Below are positions 1-5,754 of a stretch of DNA of 12,578 bases, one piece after another. The number at the start of each line of letters is the position of its first letter. The stretch's first letter is position 1. The notes under the pieces are model-generated. The model had not been told where the DNA came from. It was given only the letters and a program-made list of their open reading frames with translations, and searched no databases. Position numbers and translations under genes: made by a program. The stretch lies in NCBI GenBank assembly GCA_900757295.1, contig CAAENH010000003.1:1-12578 (forward strand), read 5' to 3'. The DNA is from Bacilli bacterium. GTDB taxonomy: Bacteria; Bacillota_I; Bacilli_A; RF39; UBA660.

Positions 1-137
1 ATTTTTCAGATACTCAGATTAATTTACAGTTAGAAAAGTTTAATATAATAATTATGGGTCAAAATTTATGTATTGTTAAGATGATGGAAAAAGAAATATT
101 AGTCCAAGGAAAAATAGAAGGAATAAAATTAGCTTAA
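1..137 (+). CDS. yqfC: YqfC/YabP-family sporulation protein, 3' end only
   Basis: The reading frame is open from the left edge (first full codon at base 3) to a TAA at 135-137, giving the last 44 residues of a protein that begins outside the window. The tail has an alternating hydrophobic pattern (IIIMGQNLCIVKMMEKEILV, then QGKIEGIKLA). This resembles the C-terminal half of the YabP/YqfC family, where a short beta-rich unit ends in a pattern of the type I-x-G-x-I-x-x-I. The stop codon shares one base with the ATG of yqfD, the same gene order and tight coupling seen in spore formers. In Bacillus, yqfC and yqfD belong to the mother-cell sigma-E regulon. The identification rests on a short fragment plus the neighbour, so it is good but not certain. 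Confidence 0.75.
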   Translation, partial: FSDTQINLQLEKFNIIIMGQNLCIVKMMEKEILVQGKIEGIKLA

Positions 138-1321
138 TGATAAATATTCTAAATAATATAAAAACTCATAAAGTAGAAGTACAAGTAAATGGCCCATTTT
201 TAAATACTTTTTTAATCCATATCTATAAATTAAAAATTAATATATCTAATATAAAATACATAAATGAAAATACTCTAATATTTACAACTGATCAAAAAAA
301 TGTTAAAAAAATTCAAAAAGAATTTAAAAGTTATAAAGTTAAAATCAAAAAAGAAAAAGGAATTTATAAAATAAAACCTTTTATCATTAAGAATCGCTTA
401 TTTTTATTTTGCGTACTTATAGGTGTTTTTATATTTATATTTTTAAGTAATATTATTGTGGATGTTAATGTTATTCATTCTGATAAAAAAATAAGAGAGT
501 TAGTTACAGAAGAATTAGAAGAAAGAGGAGTAAAGCGCCTAACATTTAAAAAAAACTATGATAAATTACAAAATATTAGAAATGAAATCTTAGAAAAATA
601 TCCTGATAAATTAGAATGGCTAGAAATAAAAAATATAGGAATGACCTATGAAGTTAGAGTTGAAGAAAGAATTATTACTGATATAAAAAAGAATGATGGT
701 TTGTGTAATATTATCGCTAGTAAAAGTGGTGTGTTAACTAAAATTATTAATAAAGAAGGTTTAAATTATAAAAATGTAGGAGACTACGTTGAAAAAGGTG
801 ATATTGTAATTGGAGGAGATATTAAAGTAGAAGAAGAGATTAAAAAAAGTGTTTGTGCTCTTGGGAATGTTTATGCTGAGGTGTGGTATACTGTAAATGT
901 TAGTGTCCCTTTAAATTATGAAAAAGTTACTTATACTGGAAAAAAACGTAATAATTTTATGATTGAAAATAGTAAAGAAAAAAAAGTACTACTAAAATCA
1001 AGATTTGGCAGTAAAAAGGTAAAAAATAAAAAAATGTTTAGCTTATTTGGAAATACTTTATATATTCAAACTGAATATGAGATTACAAAAGAACCCAGAA
1101 AATATAATGAAAAACAAGCTTTAAATGAGGCACTTAGACTCTCAAAAGAAAAAATTAATCTAAAATTGCATGACAAAGAACGTATAATAACTCAAAAAGT
1201 TTTGAATAATGAAGTAAAAAATAGTAAAATGATAGTAGAGGTTTTTGTATCTGTTGAAGAAAATATCGGAAAGACGCAACATTATACTAAAACAGAGGAG
1301 CAAAATACAGAATTGAGGTAG
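137..1321 (+). CDS. yqfD: Sporulation protein YqfD
   Basis: The protein has 394 residues, close to the usual YqfD length of about 400. An N-terminal soluble part of about 85 residues precedes a single strong membrane segment at about 87-109. A large extracytoplasmic or intermembrane-space domain follows, with the pattern KLEWLEIKNIGMTYEVRVEE at about 157-176, typical of YqfD, and a region rich in beta strands. The C-terminus is lysine- and glutamate-rich. YqfD is a membrane protein made in the mother cell during sporulation; its exact role is unsettled. Translation is coupled to yqfC by a one-base overlap, with a GAAGGAA purine run about 15 bases upstream. The order yqfC-yqfD with ybeY, dgkA and era downstream matches Bacillus and supports the call. 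The gene ends in TAG, the only TAG stop I saw among the genes here. Confidence 0.88.
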   Translation: MINILNNIKTHKVEVQVNGPFLNTFLIHIYKLKINISNIKYINENTLIFTTDQKNVKKIQKEFKSYKVKIKKEKGIYKIKPFIIKNRLFLFCVLIGVFIFIFLSNIIVDVNVIHSDKKIRELVTEELEERGVKRLTFKKNYDKLQNIRNEILEKYPDKLEWLEIKNIGMTYEVRVEERIITDIKKNDGLCNIIASKSGVLTKIINKEGLNYKNVGDYVEKGDIVIGGDIKVEEEIKKSVCALGNVYAEVWYTVNVSVPLNYEKVTYTGKKRNNFMIENSKEKKVLLKSRFGSKKVKNKKMFSLFGNTLYIQTEYEITKEPRKYNEKQALNEALRLSKEKINLKLHDKERIITQKVLNNEVKNSKMIVEVFVSVEENIGKTQHYTKTEEQNTELR

Positions 1322-1325
1322 GATT

Positions 1326-1940
1326 ATGATTAAAAACACTCTAAATGAAACATTAAATAGTGTGTGGCCAATGTTAACAATATTTTTAGTAGTTATTATA
1401 TCTGTTCGAATAGCTTATATTTTAATTAATAAAGAAAAATTTGTTTTTTATAAAGAATTTATGACTTTAGTATTTGTAATTTATGCATTAATGCTTTTTG
1501 AACTAGTAACTAATAGAGACTTAGGCGGAAGTGGAATAAATTTAATACCATTTAAAGAAATTATGCGCTACGATTTTAACAGTGAGTTATTTAAATATAA
1601 TGTTATTGGTAATTTAGTTATGTTTATGCCTTTTGGTTATTTTGTTTCTAATTACATAAAGGCAAATAAAATTTATCAGATTACAATATTATCGGCCATA
1701 GCCAGTTTTACAGTAGAGTTTGTTCAACTACAAATTGGAAGGGCATTTGATATTGATGATGTAATTTTAAATATTATTGGTGGAATTTGTGGTTTTCTAA
1801 TTTATATTTGTTTAAATGCTATTAAGAAACATTTGCCAGGGATATTTCAAAGAGATATAATTTATAATATTCTTTGTGTTATAATAACAATTGCTGTAGT
1901 ATATGTTTTATTTATAAATAAAAGTTTAGGGTGGTTTTAA
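1326..1940 (+). CDS. VanZ-family integral membrane protein
   Basis: The protein has 204 residues and about six hydrophobic segments (roughly 14-34, 44-64, 92-110, 118-136, 145-164 and 178-196). It carries the VanZ-family signatures: INLIPFKEI after the second helix (about 71-79), NVIGNLVMFMPFGY (about 92-105), and the stretch VEFVQLQIGRAFDIDDVILNIIGG (about 130-153). VanZ proteins are small membrane proteins. The founding member confers low-level teicoplanin resistance, but most homologues have no defined function and belonging to the family does not imply resistance. The start at 1326 is 4 bases after the yqfD stop and follows a GAGGTAGG ribosome-binding site. The last base of the stop codon is the first base of the ybeY ATG. 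In Bacillus this position holds phoH and yqfF, so the VanZ-like gene replaces or displaces them here. Confidence 0.85.
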   Translation: MIKNTLNETLNSVWPMLTIFLVVIISVRIAYILINKEKFVFYKEFMTLVFVIYALMLFELVTNRDLGGSGINLIPFKEIMRYDFNSELFKYNVIGNLVMFMPFGYFVSNYIKANKIYQITILSAIASFTVEFVQLQIGRAFDIDDVILNIIGGICGFLIYICLNAIKKHLPGIFQRDIIYNILCVIITIAVVYVLFINKSLGWF

Positions 1941-2383
1941 TGAATAAAATAACAATTAATGATGAATATAAATATGATAAAGAATATAATTATTTAGATA
2001 ATGTTTTAAATTATGCTTTAAGCTATTTAAAGTTAGACAATATTATCTTTGATATAATATTTTGTGATGAAGAATATATTAGAGAGTTAAATAAAAATTA
2101 TAGATCAAAAGATGCTGTAACGGACGTTATATCATTTGCATTTGAAGATAATGAAGAAATGGTGTATAATAAAATTCGATTACTTGGAGAAATATATATA
2201 TGTATTCCTAGAATGAAACAACAAGCAATCGAATATCAACATAGTGAAAAAAGAGAATTATCTTTTTTAGCAGTTCATGGTTTACTTCATTTGTTGGGAT
2301 ACGATCATATGAATAAAGAAGAAGAAAAAGTAATGTTTGAATTACAGGAGTTGATTTTAAATGGGGCAGATATCAAGAGATGA
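1940..2383 (+). CDS. ybeY: Endoribonuclease YbeY (rRNA maturation factor)
   Basis: YbeY is a zinc-dependent single-strand endoribonuclease used in 16S rRNA 3'-end maturation and late 70S quality control. The metal-site motif HGLLHLLGYDH is complete, with His113, His117 and His123, and the conserved TDVISF sits at 61-66. I choose the ATG at 1940 (147 residues). It overlaps the previous stop as TAATG, has an AGGGTGG ribosome-binding site, and gives a family-like N-terminus. A GTG at 1931 in the same frame would add three residues but falls inside that ribosome-binding site. The gene ends with TGA at 2381-2383 just after ...ADIKR, close to where Bacillus YbeY ends, so TGA is a true stop here. 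The last 23 bases overlap the next gene. Confidence 0.95.
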   Translation: MNKITINDEYKYDKEYNYLDNVLNYALSYLKLDNIIFDIIFCDEEYIRELNKNYRSKDAVTDVISFAFEDNEEMVYNKIRLLGEIYICIPRMKQQAIEYQHSEKRELSFLAVHGLLHLLGYDHMNKEEEKVMFELQELILNGADIKR

Positions 2384-2756
2384 ACTAAAAAAACGCGGCT
2401 TTAAAAGATTTTTAAATAGTTTTAAGTTTTCAATTCAAGGCTTGAAATATGCTTATAAAAACGAGCAAAGTATGTTAATCCACGCTATTGTAACAATAAT
2501 TGCAATTGCATTAGGATTATTATTCAAAATAAGTTTGATGGAATGGGCAGTATTATGTTTAAGTTTAGGCGTAACTTTAGCTGCTGAACTAATTAATACA
2601 GCTATAGAAGCTGCCGTTGATTTATGTACCTTAGAAATTCATCCCTTAGCTAAGATTGCTAAAGATTGTGGATCAGCAGCAACATTTGTTTTTTCTATGA
2701 TAACAGCAGTAATTGGTGTAATAATATTTATTCCAAAATTAATTGCTATTTTATAA
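2361..2756 (+). CDS. dgkA: Diacylglycerol/undecaprenol kinase, DgkA family
   Basis: This small membrane kinase of 131 residues has three hydrophobic helices (about 38-56, 58-80 and 108-129). The family signature AELINTAIEAAVDL spans 75-88, with Glu76, Asn79 and Glu83, followed by HPLAKIAKDCGSAAT at 94-108. Glu35 in the KNEQSM segment corresponds to the conserved N-terminal acidic residue. Gram-positive members of this family phosphorylate undecaprenol rather than diacylglycerol, feeding the lipid carrier used for peptidoglycan and other wall polymers, so UdpK is probably the better functional name. The ATG at 2361 lies inside ybeY in another frame, 10 bases after an AGGAG site, so the two genes overlap by 23 bases and are probably translationally coupled. 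The gene is followed directly by a terminator. The cdd gene that follows it in Bacillus is absent. Confidence 0.92.
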   Translation: MGQISRDELKKRGFKRFLNSFKFSIQGLKYAYKNEQSMLIHAIVTIIAIALGLLFKISLMEWAVLCLSLGVTLAAELINTAIEAAVDLCTLEIHPLAKIAKDCGSAATFVFSMITAVIGVIIFIPKLIAIL

Positions 2757-2784
2757 AAACATTCTTTAAATAGAATGTTTTTTT
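2757..2784 (+). terminator. Intrinsic terminator after dgkA
   Basis: A perfect 9-base-pair stem, AAACATTCT (2757-2765) with AGAATGTTT (2772-2780), encloses the six-base loop TTAAAT and runs into T2778-T2784. It begins one base after the dgkA stop codon. The A-run before the left arm could also let it work on the opposite strand, although no gene converges on it. Confidence 0.88.
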
Positions 2785-2803
2785 ATGAAAAAGAAAAATC
2801 TTA

Positions 2804-2833
2804 TCGACAAAAAAAGACAAGATATGATAAAAT
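2804..2833 (+). promoter_or_regulatory. Putative sigma-A promoter for era-yqzL-recO
   Basis: TCGACA (2804-2809) could serve as the -35 element. TAAAAT (2828-2833) is the -10 element after an 18-base spacer. The -10 is preceded by TGA, giving a TGn-extended -10. Transcription would start near 2840, leaving a leader of about 18 bases that begins at the purine-rich ribosome-binding region GAAAGAGTGA (2841-2850). An alternative -10, TATGAT at 2823-2828, would have a spacer of only 13 bases and is less likely. Confidence 0.6.
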
Positions 2834-2857
2834 CAAGAAAGAAAGAGTGATTTTCAT

Positions 2858-3742
2858 ATGAAAAGTGGTTTTGTTAGTTTAATAGGTAGACCAAATGTTG
2901 GTAAAAGTACGTTATTAAATTGTTTAGTTAATGCTCATGTTGCAATTACATCAAATAAACCTCAAACTACAAGAAATATTATTCAAGGGGTTTATAATGA
3001 AAAAGATTTACAAATTGTTTTTGTTGATACGCCAGGAATTCATAAACCAATTCATAAACTTGGTAAAACTTTAAATAAACAAGCAATTTCGTTATCAAAA
3101 GATGTTGATGTTATATTATTTTTAGCTGATGCTAGTGAATATTTAGGCAATGGAGATAAATATGTCATGAATATGTTAAAGTCTACAGATATTCCTGTAA
3201 TATTAGTTTTAAATAAAATAGATAAACTCTCAAATGAACAAATATTACTTAAAATAAAGGAATATAAAGATGAATATCCATTTGCAGAAATAGTTCCAGT
3301 CTCTGCTTTAAAAAATGATAATACTAATCGTTTACTAGAAGTTATAAAAAAATATTTAACTGATGATATGAAGTATTTTGAAGATGATTATTTAACTAGT
3401 AACAGCTTAAGTTTTATGGTTAGTGAATTTGTTAGAGAAAAAATACTAAATTTAACTGAAGAAGAAGTACCTCATAGCATAACTTGTTTAACTACAGAAT
3501 TTGAAGAAAAAGAAAATATAGTAAATATAGCTGTAGATATCATAGTGGATAGAGCATCATTAAAAAAAATAATTATAGGTTCTCAAGGTTCAATGCTTAA
3601 ACAAATTGGAACTTTAGCAAGAAAAGATATCGAAACTTTATTAAATAAAAAAGTTTATTTAGAACTATTTGTTAAAGTTATACCTAATTGGAGAGATAAA
3701 GAAAGATATATAAAAGAATTAGGATTTAAAGATTTTGAATAA
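2858..3742 (+). CDS. era: GTPase Era
   Basis: Era is an essential GTPase that binds the 3' end of 16S rRNA and assists 30S assembly. The length of 294 residues is typical. All G-motifs are visible: GRPNVGKST (10-18), QTTRN (36-40), DTPGIHKP (57-64), NKID (119-122) and VSAL (148-151). The C-terminal KH RNA-binding domain has the GSQG loop at 241-244 within IIIGSQGSMLKQIG. The ATG at 2858 follows a weak purine-rich ribosome-binding site and gives a standard Era N-terminus. The gene starts a new transcription unit after the dgkA terminator, and the order era-yqzL-recO that follows is the Bacillus order. Nothing in the sequence suggests truncation. Confidence 0.97.
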   Translation: MKSGFVSLIGRPNVGKSTLLNCLVNAHVAITSNKPQTTRNIIQGVYNEKDLQIVFVDTPGIHKPIHKLGKTLNKQAISLSKDVDVILFLADASEYLGNGDKYVMNMLKSTDIPVILVLNKIDKLSNEQILLKIKEYKDEYPFAEIVPVSALKNDNTNRLLEVIKKYLTDDMKYFEDDYLTSNSLSFMVSEFVREKILNLTEEEVPHSITCLTTEFEEKENIVNIAVDIIVDRASLKKIIIGSQGSMLKQIGTLARKDIETLLNKKVYLELFVKVIPNWRDKERYIKELGFKDFE

Positions 3743-3750
3743 AACTATTT

Positions 3751-3789
3751 AAAACAGCCCAAAATAAAAATAGAAGAGAGGGTTGTTTT
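3751..3789 (+). promoter_or_regulatory. Hairpin between era and yqzL, abutting the yqzL start
   Basis: AAAACAGCCC (3751-3760) can pair with GGGTTGTTTT (3780-3789); nine pairs are Watson-Crick and one is G-T, with a 19-base loop. The right arm ends at the base before the yqzL ATG and contains the last three G of its ribosome-binding site (GAGAGGG, 3776-3782). The fold could hide that site, or act as a weak terminator or mRNA-end stabiliser after era, although the T-run is only four bases long. The pairing is seen directly; the function is inferred. Confidence 0.5.
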
Positions 3790-3867
3790 ATGAGTAAAGA
3801 AGAAGCCTGGGAAATGTTTAAAAAAACAGGGAAAATTGAATACTATTTACAATATAAAAAGAAATAA
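3790..3867 (+). CDS. yqzL: YqzL-like small protein (25 residues)
   Basis: A 25-codon ORF (MSKEEAWEMFKKTGKIEYYL, then QYKKK) lies between era and recO, the position of yqzL in Bacillus. The core W-x-x-F-x-x-T-G-x-I-E-x-Y-L-x-Y matches the YqzL pattern as I recall it, in which a W...F...TG.IE.YL.Y core fills almost the whole protein. It has a strong ribosome-binding site, GAGAGGG at 3776-3782, seven bases before the ATG. No function is established for the family. The ORF is too short for gene finders with a length cut-off, but the motif, position and ribosome-binding site together make it convincing. It has no membrane segment and a basic C-terminus. Confidence 0.8.
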   Translation: MSKEEAWEMFKKTGKIEYYLQYKKK

Positions 3868-3877
3868 GTGATTAAGT

Positions 3878-4612
3878 ATGTTAAAACAAATTGAAGGTTT
3901 TATTATTCAAGAAATTCCTTATAAAGAAACTAGTAAAATAATAAATGTTTTAACAAAGGAATATGGAATTATAGGAATAATATGTAAGGGAGCCAAAAGT
4001 ATAAAGAATGTTAATAGAGCATTAACAACTAAATATACTTATGGTTTTTTTAACGTGTATTTTAAAGAAAATAAATTATCTACATTAGTTAGTGTAGATC
4101 TAATTAATGATTTAAGCAATATAAAAACTGATTTAACTTTATTAAGCTATACAACCTATATTACTGAACTAATTACTCAAGTTGTAAAACAAGGATTCTA
4201 TGAAGAAATCTATGATATATTTATAGCTACTGTTTTAAAAATTAATGATAAATTAGATCCGCTTATTTTAACTAATATTTTAGAAATAAAAATGCTAGAT
4301 TATTTAGGAGTTTCTTTAAATTTAAATTCATGCAATAAATGTGGTAATAAAACCAATATTGTTACAATTGATGGCGATGTTGGCGGGTATGTTTGTAAAA
4401 ATTGTTTAACTAATGAAATAATAGTTAAGCCTAGTACCATTAAAATGCTAAGAATGTATTATTATGTAGATATAAAAACTATTAGTGATTTAAAAATTAG
4501 CAGTACAACAAAAAATGAAATAAATAATTTTTTGAGTAGATATTATGATCGATATACTGGCTTATATTTAAAAAGTAAAAATTTTCTAGACCAAATATTA
4601 AAGCTTGCTTAA
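3878..4612 (+). CDS. recO: DNA repair protein RecO
   Basis: RecO helps load RecA onto SSB-coated single-stranded DNA together with RecR in the RecFOR pathway. The protein has 244 residues, normal for the family. The N-terminal OB-fold has the typical opening EGFIIQEIPYKETSKIINVL followed by YGIIGIICKGAKS. A four-cysteine zinc site is present at Cys152, Cys155, Cys173 and Cys176 (CNKC and CKNC). The ATG at 3878 is 10 bases after the yqzL stop with only a weak purine site (AAGTGA), so coupling to yqzL may help translation. In Bacillus glyQS lies near here; in this window two unrecognised genes follow. No convincing terminator was found after recO. Confidence 0.93.
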   Translation: MLKQIEGFIIQEIPYKETSKIINVLTKEYGIIGIICKGAKSIKNVNRALTTKYTYGFFNVYFKENKLSTLVSVDLINDLSNIKTDLTLLSYTTYITELITQVVKQGFYEEIYDIFIATVLKINDKLDPLILTNILEIKMLDYLGVSLNLNSCNKCGNKTNIVTIDGDVGGYVCKNCLTNEIIVKPSTIKMLRMYYYVDIKTISDLKISSTTKNEINNFLSRYYDRYTGLYLKSKNFLDQILKLA

Positions 4613-4613
4613 A

Positions 4614-4642
4614 TATTTTAAAAATGGTAATATAGATATACT
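4614..4642 (+). promoter_or_regulatory. Possible promoter for the unknown two-gene unit
   Basis: TATACT at 4637-4642 is a good -10 element. The hexamer 17 bases upstream is only TATTTT (4614-4619), so the -35 is poor. Transcription would start near 4649, giving a 16-base leader that begins in the AAGAAGGGAAG ribosome-binding site, similar in layout to the other short leaders here. The unit may equally be read through from recO. Confidence 0.35.
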
Positions 4643-4664
4643 TTAAAAAGAAGGGAAGAATTAT

Positions 4665-4850
4665 ATGAATGATTTACGCTTATTAAATATTGATGATAAT
4701 ACTGCTGCTTTTTTAGTGGAAAATTATAATATAAATTTAGTAAAAAAATATGGTGTTTATGCTATAGATGATAAAGACTATTCAAGAGTATTAGTTGCAT
4801 TAGAGGAATATTTAGAAAATAATAAACAATTAGTTAAAAAGCTGGGGTAA
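4665..4850 (+). CDS. Unrecognised small protein (61 residues)
   Basis: I do not recognise this protein. It is soluble-looking, with no membrane segment, cysteine or tryptophan, and has mixed charge. The N-terminal half (LRLLNIDDNTAAFLVENYNI) and the C-terminal half (YSRVLVALEEYLENNKQLVK) look helical, with a turn around KYGVYAIDDKD. It has one of the strongest ribosome-binding sites in the window (AAGAAGGGAAG, 4648-4658), seven bases from the ATG, which supports real expression. The stop is only 2 bases before the next gene, so the two are probably made together. Base composition is like that of the neighbours, with no sign of recent transfer. Its function is unknown. Confidence 0.7.
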   Translation: MNDLRLLNIDDNTAAFLVENYNINLVKKYGVYAIDDKDYSRVLVALEEYLENNKQLVKKLG

Positions 4851-4852
4851 AA

Positions 4853-5599
4853 GTGGAAGCTTTAAATTGTGAATTTGCAGAGTTTTTTCTATCTTTAACA
4901 ATAGATGAATTAAATCATTTTGAAAATTTTTGTTTAGATTTATACCAATATAAAAAAGAATATAATTTCATTTTTGATTCTCTAAACGAAACTACCTTAA
5001 AAAGAAAAAATAAATATATTAATCAATTAAAAAAATATAGTAGTAATCAATCTAGCAATTTTATTTGGAATTCTAAGTTGAAAAATTTAGCTTTATTAAA
5101 TGATAAATTAAATCTTAAAATTCTAAGAAAATTAATTGCTAGTGGAAATTTAGAAAAACTTATATGCTATAATAATATTAAATTTTATATTGATATAGCT
5201 AAATATATTTTAAAAAATTATGATAAAAGATATAAAATATATGACTTAACTAATAAGATCAGAAAAATTTCAGATACTAAAGCTATTGCTTTTTCTGAAA
5301 AAACATTAAATCCTTTTTTAATTACAGACACACAAGGTATTATTACTAATGGTGAAATAGATTTTATTGTAGATGAGTATAATATTTTATATGTTGATGT
5401 TAAAAATTATGATTATATTTTAGAATATTATTTATTAGACAATGATGATATATCTATTAATCAAACAATTATTAAATCATTAAATTTTGATGTTCAAGAT
5501 TTGCCAAACAGTCAAAATGATTTAAAAAAAGCAGCTCAAGAATTAATGAAGAACAGAAATAATTATCTAAATACAAGAACTAAAAAATTAACTTTGTAA
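4853..5599 (+). CDS. Unrecognised protein with a PD-(D/E)XK-like motif
   Basis: This 248-residue protein is not one I recognise. It starts at a GTG with a GGGG site five bases upstream; the next in-frame Met is at about residue 232, so the GTG start is the only reasonable one. The N-terminal 140 residues look helical and are rich in Lys and Asn. At 167-184 it reads GEIDFIVDEYNILYVDVK. The pattern GEID-x8-hydrophobic-x-V-(D/E)-V-K is the hallmark of the YraN/UPF0102 branch of PD-(D/E)XK nucleases, where the acidic residues and Lys bind metal (candidates here Glu168, Asp170, Asp182 and Lys184). The rest of the protein does not look like YraN, which is about half this size. A nuclease-fold role is inference, and a chance match in an Asp/Lys-rich protein is possible. 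A terminator overlaps the stop codon. Confidence 0.75.
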   Translation: MEALNCEFAEFFLSLTIDELNHFENFCLDLYQYKKEYNFIFDSLNETTLKRKNKYINQLKKYSSNQSSNFIWNSKLKNLALLNDKLNLKILRKLIASGNLEKLICYNNIKFYIDIAKYILKNYDKRYKIYDLTNKIRKISDTKAIAFSEKTLNPFLITDTQGIITNGEIDFIVDEYNILYVDVKNYDYILEYYLLDNDDISINQTIIKSLNFDVQDLPNSQNDLKKAAQELMKNRNNYLNTRTKKLTL

Positions 5600-5624
5600 G
5601 AAGCTTTAATAGAGTTTCTTTTTT
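5598..5624 (+). terminator. Intrinsic terminator before mraZ
   Basis: The stem AAGAAGCT (5598-5605) with AGTTTCTT (5613-5620) has eight pairs, one of them G-T, around the loop TTAATAG. It is followed by T5619-T5624. The left arm begins inside the stop codon of the preceding gene. Confidence 0.75.
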
Positions 5625-5631
5625 GTTTACA

Positions 5632-5662
5632 GAAAAAATTGTCAACTAGAAAAAATTATCAA
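5632..5662. repeat. Tandem 14-base direct repeat upstream of the mraZ promoter
   Basis: GAAAAAATTGTCAA (5632-5645) and GAAAAAATTATCAA (5649-5662) match at 13 of 14 positions and start 17 bases apart. The first copy also forms an inverted repeat with downstream sequence: AAAAAATTG (5633-5641) pairs with CAATTTTTT (5660-5668). The element could be a second, A/T-only terminator-like hairpin, an upstream activating A-tract or a protein site. The pattern is seen directly; no role can be assigned. Confidence 0.5.
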
Positions 5663-5681
5663 TTTTTTTATGGGATTTTCA

Positions 5682-5710
5682 TTTACAAAATGCAATGTAT
5701 AAGGTAATAT
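5682..5710 (+). promoter_or_regulatory. Promoter of the mraZ-rsmH-ftsL-pbp operon
   Basis: TTTACA (5682-5687) and TAATAT (5705-5710) are separated by exactly 17 bases, the best sigma-A-like pair in the window. Transcription would start near 5717, about 38 bases before the mraZ ATG, so the three GTGG boxes would lie in the early transcribed region. Confidence 0.75.
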
Positions 5711-5721
5711 ATAGATAAGCA

Positions 5722-5748
5722 GTGGTACATTGTGGAAGAAAGTGGGGG
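5722..5748 (+). promoter_or_regulatory. Probable MraZ operator: three GTGG boxes at 10-base spacing
   Basis: GTGG occurs at 5722-5725, 5732-5735 and 5742-5745, exactly one helical turn apart. MraZ proteins are known to bind tandem direct repeats containing TGGG/GTGG cores with this period just upstream of their own gene. The third box runs into GGGGG, the mraZ ribosome-binding site, seven to ten bases before the ATG. Bound MraZ would therefore lie just downstream of the -10 and over the ribosome-binding site DNA, consistent with repression of its own operon. The repeat is seen directly; binding is inferred from the family. Confidence 0.8.
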
Positions 5749-5754
5749 ATTTAA

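Noticed and set aside
1931-1939. GTG start for ybeY three codons upstream
   Set aside because: It falls within the AGGGTGG ribosome-binding site; the ATG at 1940 overlaps the previous stop and fits the family.
1326-1940. Reading the VanZ-like gene as a glycopeptide resistance gene
   Set aside because: No vanHAX genes are present, and most VanZ-family proteins are unrelated to resistance; the context is an ordinary housekeeping operon.
4598-4622. Possible terminator after recO around AAGCTTGCTT
   Set aside because: The potential stem is three to four pairs with no T-tract, so read-through into the 61-residue gene remains possible.
4665-5599. Firm call of a toxin-antitoxin module for the small plus larger gene pair
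   Set aside because: The layout (small gene first, 2-base gap) fits, but neither protein matches a known toxin or antitoxin, and the base composition is not foreign.
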